Source: Bacillaceae bacterium UBA7792 (GTDB taxonomy: Bacteria > Bacillota > Bacilli > Bacillales > Cytobacillaceae). From it: a stretch of 9,853 nucleotides of DNA. The DNA is taken from the NCBI GenBank assembly GCA_002480735.1, contig DLCS01000275.1, forward strand, positions 1-9,853, given 5' to 3'. Each line of letters starts with the position of its first letter. The first letter of the stretch is position 1. A model generated the notes under the pieces. That model was given only the letters and a program-made list of their open reading frames with translations, was not told the DNA's origin and made no database searches. Below, piece after piece: positions 1 to 7,082 of the stretch. The position numbers and the translations under genes were made by a program.

Positions 1-229
<229 letters not shown>

Positions 230-247
230 TCACCTTCCAAGTCATAA

Positions 248-277
248 TTGTTATCCTTGCTGCTAAGCTTTTCTCAA
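248..277 (-). promoter_or_regulatory. Possible weak promoter in front of treC
   Basis: On the minus strand TTGAGA (277-272) is followed after 18 bases by TAACAA (253-248). Both hexamers are partial sigma-A matches. The site lies downstream of the treP terminator and 25 bases before the treC start, so it could give treC some independent expression. The predicted transcript start falls very close to the Shine-Dalgarno sequence, which weakens the call. Confidence 0.25.
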
Positions 278-281
278 CCGT

Positions 282-306
282 AAAAAAAGTGAGAGGAAAT
301 CTCACT
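282..306 (-). terminator. Rho-independent terminator between treP and treC
   Basis: Read on the minus strand, a 7-bp stem (AGTGAGA / TCTCACT) with a 5-base loop TTTCC runs directly into seven T residues (the A-run at 282-288 on the plus strand). It sits after treP and before treC, so it should end many treP transcripts and lower treC expression unless it is read through. The stem is short, so termination is probably partial. Confidence 0.75.
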
Positions 307-336
307 GAATGTACCATTTTAAAGTTTGTGATAGGG

Positions 337-392
337 GGAGCACCTCGTTACGATGCAATGTATTTTGCACTTCTGCGGTAACATGGTGCTCC
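337..392. repeat. Long imperfect inverted repeat / RNA hairpin in the treP-treC gap
   Basis: Three nested paired blocks can be seen: GGAGCACC (337-344) with GGTGCTCC (385-392), GTTAC (347-351) with GTAAC (378-382), and TGCAA (354-358) with TTGCA (365-369), leaving a 6-base loop. Neither strand has a T-run directly after the outer arm, so it is not a standard terminator. It could protect the 3' end of treP mRNA, act as a processing site, or be a small dispersed palindromic repeat; one copy cannot decide this. Confidence 0.6.
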
Positions 393-401
393 GATGTTTT
401 A

Positions 402-1835
402 TCAGGAATGGGCTTTTTTAAATGAGAATTTGTTCATTTTTGTTTTAGCAAAAACAATGGTTAATAGGAACGGAACAACGATGGCAATGAGCATGGCCAC
501 TGAAAACATCATCATATGCTGAGGCTGAATGGATAGAATTCCAGGCAGCCCGCCGACACCGATAGAGTTTGCCATTACATTGCTTCCGACTGAAACGATT
601 GCCGCAATGGCGGAACCGATCATAGCTGCTAAGAATGGAAAGCCGTATTTTAAGTTTATCCCAAACATCGCTGGCTCGGTGACGCCCAAATAACAGGAAA
701 TTGTTGCTGGAATCGATACCTGCTTTTCTTCTTCATTCTTCCGATTAATATAAATCATGGCAAGTACAGCGGAGCCTTGTGCGATATTGGATAAAGCGAT
801 CATCGGCCAAAGATTTGTTCCGTGAAGCTCACTCATAAGCTGTAGGTCGATGGCATTTGTCATATGATGGAGACCTGTGATAACAAGTGGTGCATAGAAA
901 AAGCCGAAAACCGCTGCAAACAGCCAACCGAAGGCAGATGTTAAGCCAGAATAGACAACATCAGAAATAAAGGAACCAATTTGCCAGCCGATGGGACCTA
1001 GAATGGTATGAGCAATTAAGACAGTAGGAATTAATGCAAAAAAAGGTACAACAATCATCGAGATGGAGTTTGGCGTAATTTTTCGTAAATTACGTTCCAA
1101 AAAGGTAAGTAGAAAACCAGCTAAAATGGCAGGGATAACCTGTGCCTGATAACCAATCATATCAATTTTCGCAAAACCAAAATCCCAGAATGGAATTTCT
1201 TTTGCCCCAGCGACTGCATAGGCATTGAGAAGCTGAGGAGAGACGAGAGTAATTCCTAGAATAATTCCGAGTATCGGTGTCGTCCCCATCTTGCGAGCAA
1301 TGGCCCACGTAATGCCAACAGGTAAAAAATGAAAGATGGCTTCTCCTATTAACCATAAAAATGCATGTGTACCAGCCCAAAATTGAGAAACCTCTGTTAA
1401 CGTCTTTGTTCCGTCCTCAAGCATCTTAATGTCCCCAATGACATTTCGGAAACCAAGGATAAGACCTCCGACCACTAATGCGGGGATTAGTGGAGTGAAG
1501 ATATCAGCAAGGTGAGCAATCATTCGTTGCAGGAAATTCATATTTTGCTTAGCCGCTACCTTAGCATCATCCTTTGAAACTTCACTGACACCAGAAACCT
1601 TTGTAAACTCGTTGTAAAAGGCTGCTACTTCATTGCCGATGATTACTTGAAATTGTCCTGCTTGAGTAAAAGTTCCTTTTACTAGCGGAAGGGCTTCAAT
1701 CTTCTCGATATCAGCGCGCTTCGGGTCCTTCAACACAAATCTCATTCTTGTTGCACAGTGGGTGACTGCTGATATATTGTCTGCGCCACCAACAAGCTTT
1801 AGCAATTCCTTTGCGGATTCTGTGTACTTACTCAT
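402..1835 (-). CDS. treP: PTS trehalose transporter subunit EIIBC
   Basis: This membrane permease of the phosphotransferase system takes up trehalose and phosphorylates it to trehalose-6-phosphate. The 477-residue protein has an N-terminal EIIB domain (about 1-80) with the phosphorylated cysteine Cys27 in THCATRMRF and the typical GQFQVIIG strand. A linker (about 82-100) leads to the EIIC domain (about 105-465) with many hydrophobic helices, EAIFHFLPVGITWA near 165, GLHHMTNAIDLQL near 321 and the family LGVTEPAMFGINLKYG block near 383. There is no EIIA domain, so the phosphoryl group must come from a separate glucose-type EIIA. The start is the ATG at 1835: the Shine-Dalgarno AAAGGAGG ends at 1842, giving a 6-base spacer, whereas the in-frame ATG at 1841 directly abuts it. 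The sucrose permeases are close relatives; the linked treC fragment and TreR-type operators favour trehalose. Confidence 0.93.
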   Translation of the reverse strand: MSKYTESAKELLKLVGGADNISAVTHCATRMRFVLKDPKRADIEKIEALPLVKGTFTQAGQFQVIIGNEVAAFYNEFTKVSGVSEVSKDDAKVAAKQNMNFLQRMIAHLADIFTPLIPALVVGGLILGFRNVIGDIKMLEDGTKTLTEVSQFWAGTHAFLWLIGEAIFHFLPVGITWAIARKMGTTPILGIILGITLVSPQLLNAYAVAGAKEIPFWDFGFAKIDMIGYQAQVIPAILAGFLLTFLERNLRKITPNSISMIVVPFFALIPTVLIAHTILGPIGWQIGSFISDVVYSGLTSAFGWLFAAVFGFFYAPLVITGLHHMTNAIDLQLMSELHGTNLWPMIALSNIAQGSAVLAMIYINRKNEEEKQVSIPATISCYLGVTEPAMFGINLKYGFPFLAAMIGSAIAAIVSVGSNVMANSIGVGGLPGILSIQPQHMMMFSVAMLIAIVVPFLLTIVFAKTKMNKFSFKKAHS

Positions 1836-1841
1836 GTTCAT

Positions 1842-1849
1842 CCTCCTTT
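1842..1849 (-). promoter_or_regulatory. Shine-Dalgarno of treP (decides start)
   Basis: AAAGGAGG on the minus strand is a near-perfect ribosome binding site. It directly abuts the ATG at 1841 and is 6 bases from the ATG at 1835, so translation should begin at 1835. Confidence 0.85.
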
Positions 1850-1890
1850 AGACCAATTTTTCCCCTTTGATCCTGTTCATATTCAAAAAC

Positions 1891-1909
1891 AAACATGTAT
1901 ATACAAGTT
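1891..1909. promoter_or_regulatory. TreR-type operator, promoter-distal copy
   Basis: AAACATGTATATACAAGTT contains the near-palindrome CATGTATATACAAG, matching the TTGTATATACAA type of operator bound by the GntR-family trehalose repressor TreR of B. subtilis. It lies in the treP leader about 20 bases downstream of the predicted transcript start. It is the exact inverse copy of the site at 1929-1947. TreR is expected to leave DNA when trehalose-6-phosphate is present. Confidence 0.8.
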
Positions 1910-1910
1910 T

Positions 1911-1925
1911 TGTTTACGTTTTCAT
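1911..1925 (-). promoter_or_regulatory. cre site (CcpA carbon catabolite repression)
   Basis: On the minus strand ATGAAAACGTAAACA fits the cre consensus WTGNAANCGNWNNCW at every fixed position. It overlaps the last two bases of the predicted -10 box and covers the start point, so CcpA bound here should block treP transcription when preferred sugars are present. Confidence 0.85.
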
Positions 1926-1953
1926 CTTAACTTGTATATACATGTTTTGTCAA
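1924..1953 (-). promoter_or_regulatory. treP promoter (sigma-A type)
   Basis: On the minus strand a perfect -35 box TTGACA (1953-1948) is followed after 18 bases by TAAGAT (1929-1924). The spacer is almost wholly filled by the promoter-proximal TreR-type operator. The transcript should start near 1917. Confidence 0.75.
1929..1947. promoter_or_regulatory. TreR-type operator, promoter-proximal copy
   Basis: AACTTGTATATACATGTTT is the exact reverse complement of the 19 bases at 1891-1909. It occupies the spacer between the -35 and -10 boxes of the treP promoter, so repressor bound here excludes RNA polymerase. The centres of the two operators are 37 bases apart, about three and a half DNA turns. 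Confidence 0.8.
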
Positions 1954-1989
1954 TAATTTATTTTATGCATTCCATTTCAAAAAAGTCCA

Positions 1990-2018
1990 TTACCTGAGTA
2001 GTTCAAAATGATTATAAT
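1990..2018 (+). promoter_or_regulatory. Promoter of the DUF4317 gene
   Basis: A perfect TATAAT (2013-2018) lies 36 bases before the start codon at 2055. The -35 region at 17-base spacing, TTACCT (1990-1995), is a poor match, so strength is uncertain. It is divergent from the treP promoter. Confidence 0.55.
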
Positions 2019-2054
2019 GGAGAAATAGACTTCAGGATGGAGAGGAAATTACAG

Positions 2055-3218
2055 ATGAACAAAAAGGATATTGCCAACATTAGAAAACAATTCAAACTGA
2101 ACAATGATCGAATGAACATTCAGACTATTTTTAATGTCTATATTATGAAAGGGAGTTCAGATATTTATCACCAGGAATGCCGTCCGTTTGGGATGCTTGA
2201 ACAGGAGCAGCAGGAGTTATTTTTGGGTAATTTTAAAAAAGTCCTTACAGGGTCTTTAGATACAAAGCTATTTGAATTAAAGTTTCAAGAGAGCGCCGAA
2301 AATCATAGCCGTGACATTCTTTACGAAGGGTTGGAGACGGGAGATTTAGAGGAGTGGCAGACGCAGATGCTGTCTATGGTTGCAAAAATGCTAAAGGACA
2401 AGCAGTACGAAATGGATTTGGTGATTACATTTATACGTGGTGAATATGTGAAGCCGACGAAACGGAATAGTGAGGATGCTGAAGTGAGCGAGCGGGATGA
2501 AGTGTATGCTCATTCTTTCATCCTCTGCAGCATCAATAAAACTGAGCAGCCAGAAACTTCCCTTTTATTTGACTATGTGGAAAAAGAATTTAAGTATAAC
2601 GTGGTCGTCGATCCAATTATTAAGCTCACTGCACCCGCAGCCGGCTTTCTTTACCCGTGCTTTACCGAAAATTCGACTGATGTGAATCATATTCTTTATT
2701 CATCTGGGAAAGCAAATGAGCCAGATTTCCATTTTATCGAGGACGTGTTAAATGGGGAACCCGTATTAACGGCTCTAGAGGATAAGGCTGTCTTTGAAGA
2801 GATTGTGAAGGAAGTAGCCGGTGAGGAGTTTGATACAGCTACATTAGCGAATGTCTATGAGGAGATCCACCGCGTCATTGATGAGAATGAAGAAGAGGAC
2901 ACGCCAAGACTGGACTACAAGGATGTCGAACGGGTGCTCAAGGTGAGCGGGGTTGAGGATGTTGAGCCGGAAAAAGTCGAGCGAGCCTTTCAAAAGGTAA
3001 TAGACGATGAAAAATACGAGCTGAAGGCCAATAATATCCTTCCGAACTTTACCTCTAAGTCGATTAAAATTAATACAAAAGTCGCAAATATTGCTATTAG
3101 TCCACAGGATTTGAAATACGTAAAGCAGGTCAATTATAATGGCAAACGCTGCCTATTAATAGAAGTTGATGAGGATGCCGTCATTGATGGATTTAAGTTG
3201 ATTCCAGAGGCATTTTAG
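2055..3218 (+). CDS. DUF4317 family protein, function unknown
   Basis: The 387-residue product opens MNKKDIANIRKQFKLNNDRM and continues with the pattern I associate with DUF4317 proteins of Bacilli and Clostridia; no biochemical role is known to me. It is acidic, rich in Glu, Asp and Lys, with no signal peptide and no membrane segment, so it should be cytoplasmic. A very acidic stretch (DENEEEDTPRLD) lies around residue 282, and the last third is strand-rich and ends RCLLIEVDEDAVIDGFKL. I chose the ATG at 2055 because GGAGAGG (2039-2045) lies 9 bases upstream; the in-frame ATG at 2037 has no good ribosome binding site and would add six residues. It stands alone between divergent treP and convergent glnS, so the neighbours give no functional hint. 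Confidence 0.8.
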   Translation: MNKKDIANIRKQFKLNNDRMNIQTIFNVYIMKGSSDIYHQECRPFGMLEQEQQELFLGNFKKVLTGSLDTKLFELKFQESAENHSRDILYEGLETGDLEEWQTQMLSMVAKMLKDKQYEMDLVITFIRGEYVKPTKRNSEDAEVSERDEVYAHSFILCSINKTEQPETSLLFDYVEKEFKYNVVVDPIIKLTAPAAGFLYPCFTENSTDVNHILYSSGKANEPDFHFIEDVLNGEPVLTALEDKAVFEEIVKEVAGEEFDTATLANVYEEIHRVIDENEEEDTPRLDYKDVERVLKVSGVEDVEPEKVERAFQKVIDDEKYELKANNILPNFTSKSIKINTKVANIAISPQDLKYVKQVNYNGKRCLLIEVDEDAVIDGFKLIPEAF

Positions 3219-3225
3219 AAACAAC

Positions 3226-3268
3226 AAAAAAGCAAAGGGAGAGAAACTCTAGGTTTCCTCCCTTTGCT
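3226..3268 (-). terminator. Rho-independent terminator of glnS
   Basis: AGCAAAGGGAG (3231-3241) pairs with CTCCCTTTGCT (3258-3268). A single bulged A then separates it from an inner stem GAAAC / GTTTC (3243-3247 and 3253-3257), with a 5-base loop. Read on the minus strand it runs into a T-tract (A residues at 3226-3230, shared with the stem end), 19 bases past the glnS stop. On the plus strand there is no T-run, so it is a weak terminator at best for the convergent DUF4317 gene. Confidence 0.85.
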
Positions 3269-3286
3269 ATCTTCCAGGCAATAGAA

Positions 3287-4942
3287 TTAAAGCTTGAACG
3301 AGCTCTTCAACGAAACAATGAGATTGAATACAGGTTTTTCAGGTGTTGAGTATTTCGGATCAACGTTAAAGTAGCCATGACGGAAAAATTGGAATTTCTC
3401 CTGAGGCTTGACATCCTTCATATTCGGTTCAACAAACCCTTGGATGATTTCAAGTGAACGTGGGTTCACCTTATCAAGGAAGGTCTTTCCTTCATCTTCC
3501 TCATCCTCGGTCTCGTCCAAAATAAGAGGCTCGTACAGACGGAATTCAGCAGGTACTGCATGCTTCGCATCCACCCAATGAATCGTGCCCTTTACTTTTC
3601 GACCTGTGAAGCCAGTTCCACTTTTTGTCTCAGGGTCGTACGTACAATGAACTTCGACAACATTACCGTCTTCATCCTTAATAACGTCCTCACATTTGAT
3701 GAAGTAAGCGTGTTTTAAGCGAACCTCATTTCCAGGGAACAAGCGGAAGTATTTCTTTGGTGGGTTTTCCATGAAATCCTCTTGCTCAATATAAATTTCG
3801 CGGGAAAACGGGATTTGACGCATACCCATCTCTTCATTTTCAGGATTAATCTCAGCATCCAGCATTTCAACCTGATCTTCAGGGTAATTTGTAATGACAA
3901 CCTTCAATGGACGAAGGATTCCCATTGTGCGCGGAGCCTTCAGCTTTAGGTCCTCGCGAACAAAATGCTCAAGCATCGCTGAATCAACAAATCCAGAGCC
4001 TTTAGAGACTCCTGTTGCTTTGACAAACTCACGAATCGCTTCAGGTGTAAAACCTCTTCGTCTTAATCCAGAAATTGTTGGCATGCGCGGGTCATCCCAG
4101 CCGTCAACATAATTTTCCTCGACAAGCTGCTTTAATTTACGCTTACTCATGACCGTGTTCGTAATGTTTAAGCGACCAAACTCAATTTGGCGTGGCTTGG
4201 ACTCGGTTTCACAATGTTCAATCACCCAATTGTAAAAAGGTCGTTGATCCTCAAACTCGGTCGTACAAAGAGAATGGGTGACCCCCTCGATTGCATCCTC
4301 AAGTGGATGGGCGAAGGCATACATCGGATAGATGCACCATTTGTCTCCTGTATTGTGGTGGGTTGCGTGGGCGATTCGGTAAATAACTGGATCACGCATA
4401 TTGATATTTGGGGAAGACATATCAATTTTGGCACGTAGAACCTTTTCTCCGTTGCCAAACTCACCAGCACGCATGCGTTCAAATAGGTCGAGATTTTCCT
4501 CGATTGAACGGTCTCGGTACGGGCTTTCCTTCCCAGGCTCTGTCAATGTCCCACGATATTCACGAATTTCATCAGCAGAAAGATCATCGACATAGGCGAG
4601 CCCCTTTTTAATGAGTAAAACAGCACGGTTATACATTTCCTCAAAATAATCTGAGGCAAAGCGTAGATCGTCCCACTCATAGCCGAGCCACTTAACATCC
4701 TCCTGAATAGAGTCGACAAATTCCTGGTCTTCCTTCAGTGGATTCGTGTCGTCAAAACGCAAATTGGTCTTTCCGTTAAAATCATCTGCCAACCCAAAAT
4801 TGATAACAATCGACTTTGCATGTCCAATATGTAAGTAGCCGTTCGGTTCTGGAGGAAAACGAGTGATAATCTTATCGTGCTTCCCACTCTCTAAATCCTC
4901 TGTAATAATCGTTCTAATAAAATTTGAAGAATTTTGTTCCAA
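3287..4942 (-). CDS. glnS: Glutaminyl-tRNA synthetase (glutamine--tRNA ligase)
   Basis: This class I aminoacyl-tRNA synthetase charges tRNA-Gln with glutamine, using ATP, in the cytoplasm. At 551 residues it is close to the length of the E. coli enzyme and resembles it along its whole length. The HIGH signature is in [15 protein letters not shown] (HIGH at 38-41), LRFDDTNP follows at 61-68, [12 protein letters not shown] at 127-138, [20 protein letters not shown] at 201-220, and the KMSKS-equivalent MSKR at 265-268. [17 protein letters not shown] (281-297) is typical of GlnRS rather than GluRS. The C-terminal anticodon-binding beta-barrels span about 335-550; there is no YqeY extension. The start is TTG at 4942 after GGAAAGG (4959-4953); the next methionine is residue 103, beyond the HIGH motif, so TTG must be used. 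B. subtilis has no GlnRS and makes Gln-tRNA by the GatCAB route, so the gene is unusual here. Confidence 0.95.
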   Translation of the reverse strand: MEQNSSNFIRTIITEDLESGKHDKIITRFPPEPNGYLHIGHAKSIVINFGLADDFNGKTNLRFDDTNPLKEDQEFVDSIQEDVKWLGYEWDDLRFASDYFEEMYNRAVLLIKKGLAYVDDLSADEIREYRGTLTEPGKESPYRDRSIEENLDLFERMRAGEFGNGEKVLRAKIDMSSPNINMRDPVIYRIAHATHHNTGDKWCIYPMYAFAHPLEDAIEGVTHSLCTTEFEDQRPFYNWVIEHCETESKPRQIEFGRLNITNTVMSKRKLKQLVEENYVDGWDDPRMPTISGLRRRGFTPEAIREFVKATGVSKGSGFVDSAMLEHFVREDLKLKAPRTMGILRPLKVVITNYPEDQVEMLDAEINPENEEMGMRQIPFSREIYIEQEDFMENPPKKYFRLFPGNEVRLKHAYFIKCEDVIKDEDGNVVEVHCTYDPETKSGTGFTGRKVKGTIHWVDAKHAVPAEFRLYEPLILDETEDEEDEGKTFLDKVNPRSLEIIQGFVEPNMKDVKPQEKFQFFRHGYFNVDPKYSTPEKPVFNLIVSLKSSFKL

Positions 4943-4982
4943 TCTTTATCAGCCTTTCCAGTGAATCAATAGTTATTATCCT

Positions 4983-5011
4983 ATTATACAATAGGAAGTG
5001 GTGAAATAAAA
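4983..5011 (-). promoter_or_regulatory. Possible glnS promoter
   Basis: A perfect TATAAT on the minus strand (4988-4983) lies about 40 bases before the TTG start. The hexamer at 17-base spacing, TTTTAT (5011-5006), is a poor -35 box. If used, the leader is only about 35 bases, too short for a T-box or other synthetase leader. Confidence 0.45.
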
Positions 5012-5096
5012 AGCCTCTTCCCTTTGAAGTCTCATAGAACTTTGCAAATTTCGACTCATTATTCGATCTCCAACTTGGATGGAAATTATGAAAACC

Positions 5097-5125
5097 TTTT
5101 CAAGAAAATAACCGTATATTATAAT
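5097..5125 (+). promoter_or_regulatory. Promoter of the sdaAB-sdaAA operon
   Basis: TTTTCA (5097-5102) is followed after 17 bases by a perfect TATAAT (5120-5125). The leader to the sdaAB start would be roughly 95 bases. A second candidate is an extended -10 box, TGCTATGAT at 5172-5180, with no clear -35 box. Confidence 0.6.
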
Positions 5126-5172
5126 GGGGAAGGGGTTTTTTAACCTCTCGGTAGGGGAAAAATATTTTCTAT

Positions 5173-5197
5173 GCTATGATAGGAATAGGCTTTTTTT
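5173..5197 (+). terminator. Weak terminator-like hairpin in the sdaAB leader
   Basis: GCTAT (5173-5177) can pair with ATA and GC at 5185-5190, with one bulged G and a 7-base loop, and is followed by seven T residues (5191-5197). The stem has only five pairs. It could be a minor attenuator about 30 bases before the start codon, or chance in an AT-rich leader. Confidence 0.25.
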
Positions 5198-5229
5198 AAT
5201 ATATTTATACTGAAAAAGGGGTATCTGTG

Positions 5230-5892
5230 ATGAAATTTCGATCGGCATTTGACATCATTGGTCCAGTAATGATTGGGCCATCAAGCTCACATACAGCAGG
5301 AGCTGCAAGAATTGGCAGAGTGGCAAGAACATTATTTGGTCGGAAGCCGCAAAAAGCGATGATTTATTTATACGGATCCTTCGCTGAAACCTACAAGGGC
5401 CATGGTACCGATTTGGCTATTGTTGGGGGCTTGCTTGATTTTGATACATTTGATGAACGAATTCCTATGTCACTTCAACTGGCAAAGGAAGCAAATATGG
5501 AAGTGGAGTTTTTCGTGGAAAGCACAGTCACTGATCATCCGAATACCGTTCGCATTCGGCTCTTTGATGAGGACAAGGAGCTTGAACTCGTTGGAATATC
5601 GATTGGTGGTGGGACGATTGAAATTACCGAACTTAACTCCTTTAAGCTTAAGCTATCCGGTGAAAATCCAGCTATTCTCGTTGTCCACAATGATCAGTTC
5701 GGAGTGATTTCCGCCGTGACAACGGTGATGGCGAAAAATAAAATTAACATTAGTCATATGGAAGTATCGCGCAAGGAAAAAGGCAAGATGGCAATGATGG
5801 TTATCGAGGTCGACCAAAAGATCGATGAGAAAATTCTAAATGAGTTAGAGGAACTTCCAAATGTAACTCAGATTATTAAGATGGTAGAATAA
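5230..5892 (+). CDS. sdaAB: L-serine dehydratase, iron-sulfur-dependent, beta subunit
   Basis: With SdaAA this subunit forms the oxygen-sensitive [4Fe-4S] enzyme that deaminates L-serine to pyruvate and ammonia in the cytoplasm. The 220-residue product begins MKFRSAFDIIGPVMIGPSSSH, the conserved start of the beta domain, with HTAGAARIGR (21-30), YGSFAETYKGHGTD (48-61), AIVGGLLDFDT (63-73) and VGISIGGGTIEITE (121-134). A C-terminal ACT domain (about 147-219, from PAILVVHNDQFGVISAV) is the usual small-molecule-binding module of this subunit. I chose the ATG at 5230, 8 bases after AAAGGGG (5215-5221); a GTG directly before it at 5227 is also possible and would add one methionine. sdaAA follows after 38 bases on the same strand, so the two are almost certainly one transcript. 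Confidence 0.95.
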   Translation: MKFRSAFDIIGPVMIGPSSSHTAGAARIGRVARTLFGRKPQKAMIYLYGSFAETYKGHGTDLAIVGGLLDFDTFDERIPMSLQLAKEANMEVEFFVESTVTDHPNTVRIRLFDEDKELELVGISIGGGTIEITELNSFKLKLSGENPAILVVHNDQFGVISAVTTVMAKNKINISHMEVSRKEKGKMAMMVIEVDQKIDEKILNELEELPNVTQIIKMVE

Positions 5893-5930
5893 TAGCTTTT
5901 TGATTGATTACAGCCTAGAAGGAAGGGAAA

Positions 5931-6872
5931 TTGAAGAACATGATGTTTCGAAGTGTTGCGGAGCTTGTTGAACTCGCTGAAAGCAAACAAGTGAAAATCG
6001 CAGAGGTTATGATTCAGCAGGAGATAGAGGTAACAGGATTATCACGGGAGGAAATCCTATCCAAAATGGATCGCAACTTAACGGTGATGGAAGAAGCGGT
6101 CGAACGCGGACTAAAAGGAGTCGTCTCCGTATCAGGACTGACTGGGGGAGATGCCGTTCTTCTCCAAAAATATATTAACAGTGGAAAATCTCTCGGTGGG
6201 AATCTTTTATTAGACGCTGTCAGTAAGGCGATGGCAACAAATGAAGTAAATGCGGCGATGGGGACCATCTGTGCCACCCCAACCGCTGGCTCTGCGGGAG
6301 TGGTACCAGGTACTTTATTTGCGGTGAAGGAGAAGCTAAATCCGACAAGAATGGAAATGATAGAATTCCTTTTTACAGCTGCTGCCTTCGGATTTGTCGT
6401 AGCCAATAATGCCTCGATTTCTGGTGCGGCTGGAGGATGCCAGGCAGAGGTTGGTTCTGCAAGCGGGATGGCAGCCGCAGCTATTGTAGAATTGGCAGGT
6501 GGAACGCCAAGTCAATGTGCTGAAGCCATGGCGATTACTTTAAAGAACATGCTTGGTCTTGTTTGTGATCCAGTAGCGGGCTTAGTAGAAGTCCCATGTG
6601 TGAAAAGAAATGCGATGGGTGCATCGAATGCCATTACAGCAGCGGATATGGCACTAGCGGGAATCAAAAGTCGTATTCCTTGTGACGAGGTCATCCATTC
6701 GATGTATTTGATCGGGCAAACGATGCCAACCGCTCTGCGAGAAACTGCAAAGGGCGGACTAGCAGCTACTCCGACTGGAAAGAGGCTTGAGGCAGAAATA
6801 TTCGGTCGAAAAGAATCGGTGGAGCCAGGGGCTCAGAAGTCACTATTACTTCATTTGTTACCGAAGGAGTAA
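5931..6872 (+). CDS. sdaAA: L-serine dehydratase, iron-sulfur-dependent, alpha subunit
   Basis: This is the catalytic subunit that carries the [4Fe-4S] cluster acting as Lewis acid on the serine hydroxyl. The 313-residue product has SGLTGGDAV (68-76), NEVNAAMGTICATPTAGSAG (104-123), GAAGGCQAEVGSASG (165-179), and GLVCDPVAGLVEVPC (209-223) followed by KRNAMGASNA. Cys170, Cys212 and Cys223 are the expected cluster ligands; their spacing (42 and 11 residues) matches the three ligand cysteines known for single-chain bacterial serine dehydratases. The start is uncertain: TTG at 5931 has the ribosome binding site AAGGAAGGG (5919-5927) close upstream, while the ATG codons at 5940 and 5943 give the N-terminus MFRS seen in relatives but sit 12 to 15 bases away from it. 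The tail after residue 292 (KRLEAEIFG) is longer than in B. subtilis. No terminator follows until 7071. Confidence 0.95.
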   Translation: MKNMMFRSVAELVELAESKQVKIAEVMIQQEIEVTGLSREEILSKMDRNLTVMEEAVERGLKGVVSVSGLTGGDAVLLQKYINSGKSLGGNLLLDAVSKAMATNEVNAAMGTICATPTAGSAGVVPGTLFAVKEKLNPTRMEMIEFLFTAAAFGFVVANNASISGAAGGCQAEVGSASGMAAAAIVELAGGTPSQCAEAMAITLKNMLGLVCDPVAGLVEVPCVKRNAMGASNAITAADMALAGIKSRIPCDEVIHSMYLIGQTMPTALRETAKGGLAATPTGKRLEAEIFGRKESVEPGAQKSLLLHLLPKE

Positions 6873-6971
6873 GAGGTAGAAAATTCCTTGTTCCTGTGAC
6901 AAAGGCAAAACTGTTGATTTATCGTCAAATTTTTCTTTAAGAAAATATAGTAGTCTTCAAGAAAAATCATT

Positions 6972-6977
6972 TATAAT
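6972..6977 (+). promoter_or_regulatory. -10 box of the candidate riboswitch leader promoter
   Basis: A perfect TATAAT would start a transcript near 6984, about 25 to 30 bases before the aptamer, the expected layout for a riboswitch-controlled gene. No good -35 box is seen at 16 to 18 bases upstream, and there is no extended -10 TG, so an activator, another sigma factor, or read-through from sdaAA may contribute. Confidence 0.45.
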
Positions 6978-7008
6978 ATAGGCATAAATGACTATTGCGT
7001 ATCATATT

Positions 7009-7082
7009 TTATGGATTCGATGATCATCCTTTCGTATTTGGGCACTTGAGAGGCTGGGAGAAAGTGGTGCAACCGGCCTTGG
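7009..7082 (+). promoter_or_regulatory. Candidate cyclic di-GMP riboswitch, class II (c-di-GMP-II, Rfam RF01786)
   Basis: The leader has the two conserved blocks I remember from the Clostridium class II c-di-GMP aptamer: TTGGGCACTTGA at 7038-7049 and GTGCAACCG at 7067-7075, followed by GCC. The core GCAC / GTGC pairing (7042-7045 with 7067-7070) is intact. An upstream GGA...C.ATGAT block at 7013-7024 also matches, and, aligned from memory, the core from 7013 to 7078 fits the 66-base span without gaps. Weak points are an outer P1 helix (around 7009-7014 with 7077-7082) that is poor, with a U-U mismatch, and a peripheral segment at 7050-7061 that does not form the Clostridium hairpin. It precedes a c-di-GMP turnover gene, as expected for this class. 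The GEMM-I (class I) core is absent. Confidence 0.8.

Noticed and set aside
5011..5037. Terminator or attenuator on the minus strand upstream of glnS
   Set aside because: Only a 4-bp CTTC / GAAG stem forms before the T-rich stretch, too weak to support.
4943..5226. T-box leader for the aminoacyl-tRNA synthetase gene glnS
   Set aside because: I found no T-box core (AGGGTGGNACCGCG type), no specifier stem and no terminator/antiterminator pair on the minus strand; the likely leader is only about 35 bases.
6014..6406. A 130-codon minus-strand open frame inside sdaAA
   Set aside because: It is an antisense shadow of a highly conserved gene, with low-complexity composition.
6889..6909. Terminator directly after sdaAA
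   Set aside because: CCTTGT and ACAAAGG can pair with a bulge, but no T-run follows, so it does not look like an intrinsic terminator.
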